Source of the DNA: Flavobacteriaceae bacterium
GTDB taxonomy: Bacteria; Bacteroidota; Bacteroidia; Flavobacteriales; Flavobacteriaceae
NCBI GenBank assembly: GCA_013003145.1
Contig: JABDLH010000091.1
Coordinates: 1-25,998 of the forward strand
DNA length: 25,998 bases
Direction: 5' to 3'
Both the position numbers and the translations under genes were made by a program. The notes under the pieces are model-generated. The model did no database searches and was not told the origin of the DNA. It saw only the letters and a list, made by a program, of their open reading frames with translations. This document shows positions 1 to 8,208 of this stretch, in pieces; positions within the stretch are counted from its first letter, which is position 1; each line of letters opens with the position of its first letter.

Positions 1-2
1 TT

Positions 3-1190
3 GAAGTACTGGTTTTTGAAAACAACCTGGATGTAGCAGAACGTATCCTGGATGATCTTCAGCTGCTCGATAGCGGAAACGAAGAGATCTATATACAGCG
101 TGCCAACATCTACTCCAAAAAGGACAATCACGAGGCTGCCGTGCTTTTGTTGCACCAGGCACTTGAAATGGCCGAAGAGAGTTTTGACATCTATTCCCTG
201 TTGGGGATGGAGTACCTCTTTATGGACGATTTTCAGCAGGCCAAAGTCAATTTTATGAAATGCGTTGCCTTTGATGAGGAGGATTATTCCTCACTTTACA
301 ACGTGATCTATTGCTTTGAATTCCTGGAAGATTACGAAGGTGCGATACAATACCTCAATAATTTCCTGGAGCGCAACCCCTACTGCCAGGTAGCCTGGCA
401 TCAACTGGGAAAACAATATTTTACCGTGGGTATGTACCCGGAAGCGTTGACATCATTTGACTTTGCTGTCATCTCTGACGATACCTTTATCGGCGCCTAT
501 TTTGAAAAAGGAAAGGTCCTTGAAAAACTGGGTAAATACGAGGAGGCCATCGAGAATTACGAAACCACCATCGCTATCGATGATCCTACCTCCCATGCCT
601 ACCTGCGTATCGGGAAATGCCATGAAAAACTCCGCAACGAGGATATGGCCAAATACTATTACTATAAAACCGTACACGAGGATCCTTTGCTGGATAAAGG
701 ATGGTTGGCCATAACCCAGTACTATTACAGGCATGCCGATTATGAAAGGGCGCTCTACTACATCAATAAAGCGATCAATATTGATGAGGAGAATCCCCTC
801 TACTGGAAGAAGTGTGCCAAGATCCATGCTGCCCTGGGCAACCTTGACGAAGCCGATTTTTCCTTTAAACAGACGGTAGATCTTGGCAACTACGAACTAG
901 AGACCTGGATGCAATGGTCCAGGGTGGTCAGGAATAACGAGGAAGCCGAAGCAGCGGTCCAGATCCTGAAACAAGGTTTGGAGTTCTTCCCGGAAGCCAC
1001 GGAATTAGAATATATGCTGGCCGGCGTTTTACTGTTGACCGATCAACCGGCTAAAGCGCGGAAACTGTTTATCAAAGCTTTGCGACAGGATATCAGCAAA
1101 CTCACCTTTTTCCAGGGAGAGTACCCTGCCGTTTACCATTCAGATTGGGCACAAAACATAATTACGGATATTAAGAAAGCTTCCGAATAA
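3..1190 (+). CDS. Tetratricopeptide repeat protein, 5' end outside window
   Basis: The reading frame is open from base 3 with no start visible (first residues EVLVFENNLDVAERILDDLQ), so the N-terminus lies before the window and about 395 codons are seen. The protein is built of helical TPR-type repeats: recurring patterns such as A..QLGKQYFTVGMYPEALTSFDFAV, AYFEKGKVLEKLGKYEEAIENY and AYLRIGKCHEKLRNEDMAKYYY (shown here with key residues G, Y, A, A at the usual TPR positions) follow one another through most of its length. TPR arrays act as protein-interaction scaffolds; no catalytic motif or membrane segment is visible in the part seen. The DUF368 gene starts 26 bases after the stop, with a -7-like box in the gap, so the two need not be one transcript. 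The partner and role cannot be told from the sequence. Confidence 0.9.
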   Translation, partial: EVLVFENNLDVAERILDDLQLLDSGNEEIYIQRANIYSKKDNHEAAVLLLHQALEMAEESFDIYSLLGMEYLFMDDFQQAKVNFMKCVAFDEEDYSSLYNVIYCFEFLEDYEGAIQYLNNFLERNPYCQVAWHQLGKQYFTVGMYPEALTSFDFAVISDDTFIGAYFEKGKVLEKLGKYEEAIENYETTIAIDDPTSHAYLRIGKCHEKLRNEDMAKYYYYKTVHEDPLLDKGWLAITQYYYRHADYERALYYINKAINIDEENPLYWKKCAKIHAALGNLDEADFSFKQTVDLGNYELETWMQWSRVVRNNEEAEAAVQILKQGLEFFPEATELEYMLAGVLLLTDQPAKARKLFIKALRQDISKLTFFQGEYPAVYHSDWAQNIITDIKKASE

Positions 1191-1195
1191 AAAAC

Positions 1196-1203
1196 TACTT
1201 TTG
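1196..1203 (+). promoter_or_regulatory. Candidate -7 box (TACTTTTG) before first DUF368 gene
   Basis: The sequence TACTTTTG matches the Bacteroidota -7 consensus TAnnTTTG. It lies 13 bases before the ATG at 1217, which would leave a very short leader. I find no TTG -33 element at about 19-23 bases upstream, so the call is tentative. Confidence 0.35.
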
Positions 1204-1216
1204 TTTTTTATTTTTT

Positions 1217-2134
1217 ATGGGAGAACGAAACCGCATCCAGTATACCGTATTAATTTTAAAAGGAATGGCCATGGGGGCCGCCGATGTAGTACCCGGAGTA
1301 TCCGGAGGAACCATTGCCTTTATCTCCGGTATCTACGAAGAACTTATCACCTCGATTAATAATATTAACCTCTCATTGTTCCGCACCTGGCGCAAGGACG
1401 GTTTTATGGCTTTCTGGCGCCAACTAAATGGAGGTTTCCTGTTAGCCATTTTTTCCGGCATCCTGATCAGTGTTGCCTCTTTAGCGAAGATGATCAGCTG
1501 GCTGTTGGAGAACCAACCCATACTCTTGTGGTCGTTCTTCTTTGGTTTAGTACTGGCAAGTGTAATAATCGTCGCCAGGGCTATTGAAAAATGGACCTTG
1601 GCCAAGATCCTCTTCCTGCTTGCAGGTGCAGCTTTAGCCTGGTATATCACTTCTCTCCCACCCATAGAAGACACTGCGAGCCTTCCATTCTTGTTCTTAT
1701 CGGGAGCATTGGCTATCTGCGCGATGATCCTTCCCGGGATTTCAGGCGCATTTATTCTTGTACTTTTAGGTTCCTACAAAACCGTTTTGGATGCCGTCCA
1801 CGAAAGAGAACTGGGCCTGATCATGACCGTTGGGATCGGAGCGATCTTCGGCATACTCAGTTTTGCCCGCGTCCTTAAATGGATGTTCAGCCATTATAAG
1901 GACCTAACCCTTACCCTACTGACTGGTTTTATTTTAGGCAGCCTCAATAAGATCTGGCCGTGGAAAGAGGTGCTGGAAACCAAGGTATATGGCGAAAAGG
2001 TCGTTGCCGTTGCCGAACAGAATGTATCCCCGATGTCTTATAGCGGTGACAACCAATTCCTTTTTGCAATCGCACTGGCTATCCTTGGTTTTTCCCTTAT
2101 TTTTATACTCGAAAAATTAGCAGCCCGAAATTAA
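1217..2134 (+). CDS. DUF368 (PopT-like) polytopic membrane protein, copy 1
   Basis: A 305-residue polytopic inner-membrane protein of the DUF368 family. Members of this family (named PopT) are known as undecaprenyl-phosphate translocases that return the lipid carrier of peptidoglycan and O-antigen synthesis to the cytoplasmic face. The signature is seen twice, as expected for an inverted-repeat transporter: MGAADVVPGVSGGT at about residues 19-32 and LPGISGAF at 172-179. Several hydrophobic segments (about 74-92, 103-121, 130-146, 155-190, 200-215 and 281-298) support a multi-spanning topology. A second DUF368 gene follows after 13 bases. Assignment to the family is firm; the substrate is inferred from the family. 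Confidence 0.9.
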   Translation: MGERNRIQYTVLILKGMAMGAADVVPGVSGGTIAFISGIYEELITSINNINLSLFRTWRKDGFMAFWRQLNGGFLLAIFSGILISVASLAKMISWLLENQPILLWSFFFGLVLASVIIVARAIEKWTLAKILFLLAGAALAWYITSLPPIEDTASLPFLFLSGALAICAMILPGISGAFILVLLGSYKTVLDAVHERELGLIMTVGIGAIFGILSFARVLKWMFSHYKDLTLTLLTGFILGSLNKIWPWKEVLETKVYGEKVVAVAEQNVSPMSYSGDNQFLFAIALAILGFSLIFILEKLAARN

Positions 2135-2147
2135 GCCTTCTGCCCCT

Positions 2148-3167
2148 ATGTACGAACCCAGGACAATATCAGACCGGTTCTTCTTATTCATCAAGGGACT
2201 ATGCATGGGTGCTGCCAACAAGGTGCCCGGGGTCTCCGGTGGAATCGTAGCTTTTGTGGCAGGGTTTTACGAAGAATTCATCTATTCCCTGCAAAAGATC
2301 AACCTCAAGGCTTTTAAACTGCTATTAGGCGGAAGATTCAGAAGTCTCTACAGGTATATCAACGGGCCTTTCCTCAGCCTTATCATCTTTGGCATGCTGG
2401 TAAGTTATTTCAGTGTATCCAAATTGCTGGATTATTTCCTGGAGACCAAAGAACTGTTTGTCTGGGCTTCATTTTTTGGGATGATCATTGGTTCTATATA
2501 CTTTATTTCAAAAGATTTTGAACACTGGAACAGGAAAACCGTAATGGCCGGGATCATCGGGCTATTGGCAGGTATCTCTATCAGTTTTTTAAATCCGGCT
2601 ACAGAGAACGATAATCTCTTTTTCATTTTCCTCTGTGGTATTATCAGTGTATCAGGGATGACATTACCAGGACTGTCGGGATCTTTTATTCTTATCCTTC
2701 TTGGTAACTACGTATTACTCATCGTAGATTCGGTCAATGCGTTGTACGATACCTTTGACGAAATCCTGAGAGGCGATTTTAGTTTTATACAGGACAAAGA
2801 ACGTTTAAATACCCTACAGATACTCGCGGTGTTTACGGCTGGATCCGCTACCGGCCTGGTTTCGCTTTCCCACCTGCTCGGCTATGTCTTGAAACATTAT
2901 AAGCATGTGACCACTGCAGTTATCATCGGGTTCATCACCGGCTCACTAGGGGTGGTATGGCCCTGGAAAAAAACGGTTATACAGACTAGCGCAGAAGGAA
3001 ATATCATGTACGATTCTAACGGGGATCCTATCATACTGAACTACGAGAGATACCTCCCGGACCCGGCATTGGCAGAGACCTGGTGGGCTGCACTCTTCAT
3101 TATTTTTGGAGTACTAATCCTCCTCGGACTAGACTGGTACGGGAAAAACAGGAAGAGCGATGCATAA
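2148..3167 (+). CDS. DUF368 (PopT-like) polytopic membrane protein, copy 2
   Basis: A 339-residue DUF368 protein and the tandem paralogue of the gene before it. The first signature reads MGAANKVPGVSGGI (about 20-33), the second LPGLSGSF (173-180); many hydrophobic segments indicate a multi-spanning inner-membrane protein. It differs from copy 1 in having a longer loop after the second signature (about 193-215, with acidic residues) and a longer C-terminal polar stretch before the last membrane segment. By family it would move undecaprenyl phosphate across the inner membrane. Its last 8 bases overlap the start of aroE, which points to translational coupling within one operon. Divergence from copy 1 is considerable, so this is an old duplication, not a recent one. 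Confidence 0.9.
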   Translation: MYEPRTISDRFFLFIKGLCMGAANKVPGVSGGIVAFVAGFYEEFIYSLQKINLKAFKLLLGGRFRSLYRYINGPFLSLIIFGMLVSYFSVSKLLDYFLETKELFVWASFFGMIIGSIYFISKDFEHWNRKTVMAGIIGLLAGISISFLNPATENDNLFFIFLCGIISVSGMTLPGLSGSFILILLGNYVLLIVDSVNALYDTFDEILRGDFSFIQDKERLNTLQILAVFTAGSATGLVSLSHLLGYVLKHYKHVTTAVIIGFITGSLGVVWPWKKTVIQTSAEGNIMYDSNGDPIILNYERYLPDPALAETWWAALFIIFGVLILLGLDWYGKNRKSDA

Positions 3168-3891
3168 ATTTGGTCTGGTCGGAAAAAACATCGAATATTC
3201 ATTTTCCAGGAAATATTTCTCGGAGAAATTCAGCCGCTTAGGGCTGGCAGATCATCACTATGTGAATTTCGACCTGCCTGGGCTGTCAGAAATCGAAACT
3301 TTATTGCAGAATCCGGGCGATGTTAAAGGTCTCAATGTAACTATACCCTATAAAGAGGCAGTTCTACCCTTATTATCCTCAGTAGATCCCGAAGCCAAAA
3401 AAATCGGGGCAGTGAATACCATCAAATTCACGGCAAAGGGTACCATGGGCTATAATACGGATGTTTATGGGTTCAGGGCCTCCCTGCTCCCCCATTTAAA
3501 ATCAACTCACAAAAATGCACTGATCTTAGGAACCGGCGGTGCCTCAAAAGCTGTTGCCTACGTACTTGATGAGCTGGGTATTACCTATACTTATGTTTCC
3601 CGAAACCCAATGGAAGGTCAATACCATTATACAGACTTAGACCAACAGCTCATATCCAAAACTACCTTATTGGTCAATTGCACTCCCCTGGGTACTTACC
3701 CGGAAGTAGACCGTAAACCCCAGATACCCTACGAAGCTATTGGAGAGCATCACCTCTTATTTGACCTGATTTACAACCCGGAAATCACCGCTTTTATGGC
3801 AGCCGGACAAGAAGGTGGAGCCGCTACCCTCAATGGCTATGAAATGTTGAAACTCCAGGCTGAAAAAGCCTGGCAGATCTGGAATTCCTGA
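3160..3891 (+). CDS. aroE: Shikimate dehydrogenase (NADP)
   Basis: Catalyses reduction of 3-dehydroshikimate to shikimate in aromatic amino acid synthesis, in the cytoplasm. Shikimate-binding residues are all in place: YSFS (S14, S16), NVTIPYK (N59, T61 and catalytic K65), GAVNT (N86) and the NTD motif ending in D101; these numbers are almost the same as in the E. coli enzyme. The nucleotide-binding loop is GTGGAS at 124-129. The C-terminal half carries VNCTPLGTYP and LNGYEML. At 243 residues it is shorter than E. coli AroE (272), as is usual for Bacteroidota. The ATG lies inside the end of the DUF368 gene (8-base overlap), so expression is probably coupled to it. Confidence 0.95.
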   Translation: MHKFGLVGKNIEYSFSRKYFSEKFSRLGLADHHYVNFDLPGLSEIETLLQNPGDVKGLNVTIPYKEAVLPLLSSVDPEAKKIGAVNTIKFTAKGTMGYNTDVYGFRASLLPHLKSTHKNALILGTGGASKAVAYVLDELGITYTYVSRNPMEGQYHYTDLDQQLISKTTLLVNCTPLGTYPEVDRKPQIPYEAIGEHHLLFDLIYNPEITAFMAAGQEGGAATLNGYEMLKLQAEKAWQIWNS

Positions 3892-3940
3892 ACCCCTTAG
3901 GCTCTTCCCGAAACTGCGGTTAGATAAAAAGTTCTTGCTA

Positions 3941-3948
3941 TACCTTTG
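3941..3948 (+). promoter_or_regulatory. Candidate -7 box (TACCTTTG) for the DUF349 gene
   Basis: TACCTTTG fits TAnnTTTG and lies 69 bases before the ATG at 4017, giving a leader of about 60 bases. The leader holds a perfect 13-base palindrome, TTATCT-T-AGATAA, at 3967-3979. No clear TTG -33 element is present. Confidence 0.4.
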
Positions 3949-4016
3949 CAGAATGCGGGCTTGTTATTATCTTAGATAAGCAATCATACTAATGAGGCGC
4001 TTTAAACATCCAGATT

Positions 4017-6050
4017 ATGTTGGAAGAGCAGAAGGACAAACTACAGGATGCTGTAGGGGGAAACGAAAAATCAGGAACTACCGGCACCGAAACAAGCCAG
4101 GAGAAAAGCACTGAAGACTTACCCGAAAAGGAGCATTCTCAGGACACTCTAGAAGAAGAAAATGCCGAAGAGCAGCTTGCTTCCGATGAGTCGAATGATA
4201 GTGAACTACAGGAAGAAATAGACGAATCTAACGCAGAAGATGCTGAGGACGAGGATAACCATCAAAGGCATCATATTCCTATCCTGGATTACCACGAGAT
4301 GTCTATGGAAAATCTTGTGGGTGAATTACAGCGCCTGGTACGTAACGAAAAAGTACAGGCCATCCGGAAACATGTGGAGGGCATAAAAACCGAGTTTGAC
4401 CTCAAATTCCAGGATTTCTTAGAAGAGAAGAAAGAGGATTTCATCAGTAAAGGTGGAAACGAGATCGATTTTAAATACAATTCGGTTACCAAGCGGCAAT
4501 TTAACGAGGTCTACGCCGATTACAGGGAAAAGCGAAATCAGTATTACAAAAATCTTGAACAGAATTTAAAGACCAACCTTCATAACAGGCTGGAGATCAT
4601 TGAAGAGCTCAAAAGTCTGGTCAATGTGGAAGAGGATATCAATACCACCTACAAAAACTTCAAAGAGTTGCAGGAGCGCTGGCGTAATGCCGGTCCGGTA
4701 CCGCGAAGCAGTTATAACGATGTGTGGCGCACCTATCACCACCACATCGAAATCTTTTATGACTTCTTACACCTGAACAGGGAATTACGAGATCTGGATT
4801 TTAAGCACAACCTGGAGGAAAAATTAAAACTTATTGAACGGGCTGAAAAGCTCGCTGAAGAACCAGACCTGAATAAGGCATTCCGGGAACTGCAGACCCT
4901 TCATAAAATCTGGAAAGAAGACATCGGACCTGTCGACCAGGAACATCGTGAAAAAATCTGGGAGCAATTCAGTACGGCTACAAAGGCTATGCACCAGAGA
5001 AGGCAGGACCACTACAAGGAGCTTGACAAGGTCTATGAAAAAAACCTGGAGAAGAAGGAGGAACTCATTGCAAAAATAGCTCATATAGCTGATAATGTCG
5101 CCAACAACCACAGGGCTATCCAACAGCAGATCAAAGAAGTGGAATCTTTAAGGGAAGCCTTTTTTAAAGCGGGTAAGGTACCCCAGAAGGTCAATGAGGC
5201 TACATGGTCTAAATTCAAGACCGCGGTCCGTGGCTTTAACCGTAATAAGAATGCCTATTATAAGAATCTTAAAAAGGAGCAGCAGGAAAACCTGGATAAG
5301 AAAAGGGCCCTCTTAGCCCTGGCCGTAGAACTGAAAGACAGTGAGGATTGGGATCAGACCACCCCGGAGATGAAACGGATACAGAATGAATGGAAAAAGA
5401 TCGGCCATGTTCCTCGGAAATACTCTGATAGTATATGGAAAGAGTTTAAAACCGCCTGTAACCATTATTTTGACCGCTTACATGCCAGGAAGAATAAGGA
5501 TCATAGAAAAGAGGCTGAAAACTACGAGAAGAAGAGTGCTTGCCTGGAGCAATTAAGAGAATTCACACTTTCCGGGGACCGGGATAAGGATATAGAAACC
5601 ATTAAAGGCTTTGTCACGGAATGGAAGTCTCATGGAAGGGTTCCTTTCAACAAGAAAGGAATTACCAATAAGTTTAATAAGATCCTTGATGCGCTTTTCA
5701 GGAAACTCGATATTTCCCAGCAAGAAGCAGAACTGCTCAAGTACGGGAATAAAATACAGCAACTGGCAAAAACCGAAGATGAAGATGCGCTCTATAAAGA
5801 ACGCACTTTTATCCGGAGGAAGATCTCTGATGCCAAAGATGAAATTCGCCAGTTGGAAAATAACCTGCAGTTCTTTTCAGGGGCGACAGACAGCAATCCC
5901 CTGGTCCAGGAAGTAGTACAGAATATTGAAAGGCACAAAGAAGCCCTTGCTACATGGAAGACCAAGCTGAAGAAACTGAATATCTTACAAAACGACCTGA
6001 TCCGCGCTGCTGAATCCGAAGATGAAGAAACAGATGATTCCGAAGAATAA
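4017..6050 (+). CDS. DUF349 repeat protein, acidic and coiled-coil
   Basis: A 677-residue protein with an acidic, low-complexity N-terminus (about residues 15-85, rich in E, D, S) followed by tandem DUF349 repeats. Each repeat has the form LQ..W...G.VP......W..F......F: seen at ELQERWRNAGPVPRSSYNDVW, LQTLHKIWKEDIGPVDQEH, LREAFFKAGKVPQKVNEATW, IQNEWKKIGHVPRKYSDSIW and FVTEWKSHGRVPFNKKG. The C-terminal 100 residues are charged helix ending in another acidic tail (SEDEETDDSEE). No signal peptide or membrane segment is seen, so it should be cytoplasmic. DUF349 has no settled biochemical role. It stands alone between aroE and kaiC and has its own candidate promoter. Confidence 0.85.
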   Translation: MLEEQKDKLQDAVGGNEKSGTTGTETSQEKSTEDLPEKEHSQDTLEEENAEEQLASDESNDSELQEEIDESNAEDAEDEDNHQRHHIPILDYHEMSMENLVGELQRLVRNEKVQAIRKHVEGIKTEFDLKFQDFLEEKKEDFISKGGNEIDFKYNSVTKRQFNEVYADYREKRNQYYKNLEQNLKTNLHNRLEIIEELKSLVNVEEDINTTYKNFKELQERWRNAGPVPRSSYNDVWRTYHHHIEIFYDFLHLNRELRDLDFKHNLEEKLKLIERAEKLAEEPDLNKAFRELQTLHKIWKEDIGPVDQEHREKIWEQFSTATKAMHQRRQDHYKELDKVYEKNLEKKEELIAKIAHIADNVANNHRAIQQQIKEVESLREAFFKAGKVPQKVNEATWSKFKTAVRGFNRNKNAYYKNLKKEQQENLDKKRALLALAVELKDSEDWDQTTPEMKRIQNEWKKIGHVPRKYSDSIWKEFKTACNHYFDRLHARKNKDHRKEAENYEKKSACLEQLREFTLSGDRDKDIETIKGFVTEWKSHGRVPFNKKGITNKFNKILDALFRKLDISQQEAELLKYGNKIQQLAKTEDEDALYKERTFIRRKISDAKDEIRQLENNLQFFSGATDSNPLVQEVVQNIERHKEALATWKTKLKKLNILQNDLIRAAESEDEETDDSEE

Positions 6051-6080
6051 GGAATTGGCAAGATGCTTTCCTCGATTTTA

Positions 6081-6107
6081 TTTTCCTACGATAGTTTTGT
6101 AGGAAAA
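6081..6107. repeat. 9-bp inverted repeat upstream of kaiC
   Basis: TTTTCCTAC at 6081-6089 pairs perfectly with GTAGGAAAA at 6099-6107 around a 9-base spacer. It lies 31 bases after the DUF349 stop and about 70 bases before the kaiC -7 box. No T-run follows it on the plus strand, so it is a poor intrinsic terminator in that direction; it could be an operator for a dimeric regulator or an mRNA 3'-end hairpin. Confidence 0.4.
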
Positions 6108-6176
6108 GCCTACGGCGCTGCTTTTTGGAGCTAACAATTCCTTCGAAACCAAACAACTTTTTCCCACCTCCGCACT

Positions 6177-6184
6177 TATTTTTG
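6177..6184 (+). promoter_or_regulatory. Candidate -7 box (TATTTTTG) for kaiC
   Basis: TATTTTTG is a full match to TAnnTTTG and ends 27 bases before the kaiC ATG at 6212. A T-rich stretch at 6158-6162 sits near where the -33 element would be, but TTG itself is absent. Confidence 0.5.
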
Positions 6185-6211
6185 TACTTCTAATAGCGTA
6201 AGCCGCAGCCT

Positions 6212-7660
6212 ATGATTGAAAATTCTAAGGATCAATTCCCCAAAACCGCCTCAGGTATTAATGGCCTGGACGAGATTATGATGGGAGGATTCCCCGCCGG
6301 GAGACCAGTACTGATATGTGGTGGTGCCGGGTGCGGTAAAACCCTGTTTGGCGTACAGTTCCTGGTTAACGGTATTCTAAATCATGATGAACCGGGAGTT
6401 TTTATGAGTTTTGAAGAGACTGCCAAGGACCTGAGTATGAATGTAAAATCTCTGGGCTTTGACCTGGATGAATTACAGGAATCAGGAAAACTTAAGGTAG
6501 ATCATGTACGTATAGAACGTTCAGAGATCGAGGAGACGGGAGAATTTGACCTGGAAGCAATATTTATACGGCTGAACCACGCTATAGATAGTGTAGGTGC
6601 CAAGAGGGTGGTTTTAGACACTGTTGAAGCCCTATTTGGCGGGATAGAGAATGATGGCATCCTCAGGGCGGAATTAAGAAGACTTTTCAGTTGGCTTAAA
6701 GAGAAGGGGGTCACCACCGTGATCACCGGGGAGCGAGGGAAACAGAGTTTTACGAGACAGGGTCTGGAAGAATATGTTTCTGACTGCGTTATTTTACTCG
6801 ATTTCAGGGTGATAGACCAGATCGCGACCAGAAGGTTGCGGATTGTTAAATATCGTGGTTCCATGCATGGCACCAATGAATATCCATTTCTCATCAATGA
6901 GGACGGAATATCAGTGATCCCGGTAACGTCGTTGAATCTCACTTATGGTTCGTCCAGGGAGATTGTTTCCACCGGGTTGACACAATTGGATGATTCCCTG
7001 GATCATGGCGGTTTTTACCGTGGCAGCAGTACGCTGATCACCGGATCTGCCGGAACTTCCAAGACTATAATGGCAGCTCATTTTGCTATGGCCTCTATAG
7101 CCAGGCAAGAACCGGTATTATACTTTTCCTTTGAAGAATCACCGGATCAACTGGTCCGGAATATGGAAAGTATAGGGATCGATTTTAAGCCACACCTGGA
7201 TTCAGGTCTGCTGCAAATTAAAGCATCACGGCCTTCACTACAGGGGCTGGAAATGCACCTGATCCGTTTCTACAATGCCGTGGAGGAACTTAAACCCAGG
7301 ACGGTTATCGTGGATCCCATCAGCAGTCTTATCACCATTGGAAGCAGTAGCGAGGTACGGGCAATGCTCATCCGTTTACTGGACACTTTAAAGAACAAGC
7401 AGATCAATGCGGTATTTACCGCACTGACACAAGCTAACTTTAAGGATAAAGGAGACTTGACAGTGGAGGCCATCTCTTCATTGTCTGACGCCTGGATCGA
7501 TCTGAATAATAACCGGAAAAACCGGAGACAGCACCGTACCATGAGAATTGTAAAAGCCCGGGGGATGGGTCATAATCCCGAAGCCCAGGAATTTATGATC
7601 ACAGATAACGGGTTCCGGTTTACCATACCAACAGAACACATGACCGATACCACCAATTAA
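6212..7660 (+). CDS. kaiC: KaiC-family two-domain RecA-like ATPase / autokinase
   Basis: A 482-residue double-domain KaiC homologue, a hexameric ATPase that is the central oscillator protein in cyanobacteria. CI domain (about 10-240): Walker A GGAGCGKT at 37-44, catalytic glutamates E68-E69 in SFEE, Walker B strand VVLD near 133-136. CII domain (about 250-475): Walker A GSAGTSKT at 278-285, E308-E309 in SFEE, and Walker B VIVD. The CII stretch AISSLSDAW aligns with HISTITDTI of Synechococcus KaiC, placing S422-S423 at the two phosphorylation sites (S431/T432), so autophosphorylation is plausible. The C-terminal tail after about residue 465 is short and shows no clear A-loop match for KaiA binding; no kaiA is seen nearby. 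kaiB follows after 12 bases in the same direction. Family assignment is firm; a clock role is unproven outside cyanobacteria. Confidence 0.93.
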   Translation: MIENSKDQFPKTASGINGLDEIMMGGFPAGRPVLICGGAGCGKTLFGVQFLVNGILNHDEPGVFMSFEETAKDLSMNVKSLGFDLDELQESGKLKVDHVRIERSEIEETGEFDLEAIFIRLNHAIDSVGAKRVVLDTVEALFGGIENDGILRAELRRLFSWLKEKGVTTVITGERGKQSFTRQGLEEYVSDCVILLDFRVIDQIATRRLRIVKYRGSMHGTNEYPFLINEDGISVIPVTSLNLTYGSSREIVSTGLTQLDDSLDHGGFYRGSSTLITGSAGTSKTIMAAHFAMASIARQEPVLYFSFEESPDQLVRNMESIGIDFKPHLDSGLLQIKASRPSLQGLEMHLIRFYNAVEELKPRTVIVDPISSLITIGSSSEVRAMLIRLLDTLKNKQINAVFTALTQANFKDKGDLTVEAISSLSDAWIDLNNNRKNRRQHRTMRIVKARGMGHNPEAQEFMITDNGFRFTIPTEHMTDTTN

Positions 7661-7672
7661 TTTAGGTAATTC

Positions 7673-7963
7673 ATGAAAAAAGAAAAAAAATGGGAATTAC
7701 GCCTTTACATTGCGGGGCAAACTCCTAAATCGATAGTTGCTTTTGAAAACATTACAAAATATTGTAAAAAGCACCTTACCGACAATTACAATATTGAGAT
7801 TGTAGACCTGCTGGAAAATCCACAATTAGCTGAAGGAGACCAGATCTTTGCTATACCGACCTTGGTAAGAAGGGTGCCTGAACCACTTAGGAAGATTATT
7901 GGAGATCTTTCTAATGAAGAGAAGGTCCTGGTTGGTCTCAATATCAGACCACTTGATAAATGA
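7673..7963 (+). CDS. kaiB: KaiB, thioredoxin-like fold-switching clock protein
   Basis: A 96-residue KaiB, close to the usual 95-110 length but without the acidic tail of cyanobacterial KaiB. The match runs over the whole protein: [26 protein letters not shown] and [15 protein letters not shown] correspond block for block with cyanobacterial KaiB. KaiB binds the CI ring of phosphorylated KaiC after switching fold. At the fold-switch hinge the sequence is G88-L-N90, where the cyanobacterial protein has G89-L-D91; mutations at those positions are known to shift the fold equilibrium, so the Asn is worth noting. The gene lies 12 bases after kaiC, almost certainly co-transcribed with it, and its TGA overlaps the ATG of the 82-codon frame that follows. 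Confidence 0.95.
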   Translation: MKKEKKWELRLYIAGQTPKSIVAFENITKYCKKHLTDNYNIEIVDLLENPQLAEGDQIFAIPTLVRRVPEPLRKIIGDLSNEEKVLVGLNIRPLDK

Positions 7964-8208
7964 GAATACTGAGTAAAATACAAGGATTTTATCAGGCCTT
8001 AGTCAACCAATTTTGTGCCGGTATATCACCGGGAGGGGGCTGCTATACCTTGGATAATCTCACTTCACCACAAGTACCCTCGATTAAAAACGACTTACTT
8101 TCCTTTTTTTTCGATTTCCTCTTTCCTTCCCAGCAACAGTTCAGACATACTATTCCTAGACCAAGTGCAGTAGTAATTTTAAGAATTTCATCATTCTATA
8201 CTAAATGA
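7960..8208 (+). CDS. Doubtful 82-codon frame between kaiB and kinase
   Basis: This frame begins with an ATGA overlap on the kaiB stop and ends with an ATGA overlap on the kinase start, filling the 241-base gap exactly. That arrangement is typical of coupled operon genes. Against it, the 82-residue product has no recognisable domain, has a run of Phe and Ser ([10 protein letters not shown]), no clear membrane segment or signal peptide, and its codon choice looks unlike the neighbours. The gap also contains a short inverted repeat CCGGT/ACCGG at 8018-8032. I consider it more likely untranslated sequence, perhaps a leader for the kinase, but the double overlap keeps it open. Confidence 0.2.
   Translation: MRILSKIQGFYQALVNQFCAGISPGGGCYTLDNLTSPQVPSIKNDLLSFFFDFLFPSQQQFRHTIPRPSAVVILRISSFYTK

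Noticed and set aside
3992..4100. Earlier ATG (3992) before the DUF349 gene
   Set aside because: It is in another frame and meets a stop after about 36 codons; the peptide has no features of a gene.
8018..8032. CCGGT/ACCGG hairpin after kaiB as a terminator
   Set aside because: The stem is only 5 bp and no U-run follows; it would not end transcription by itself.
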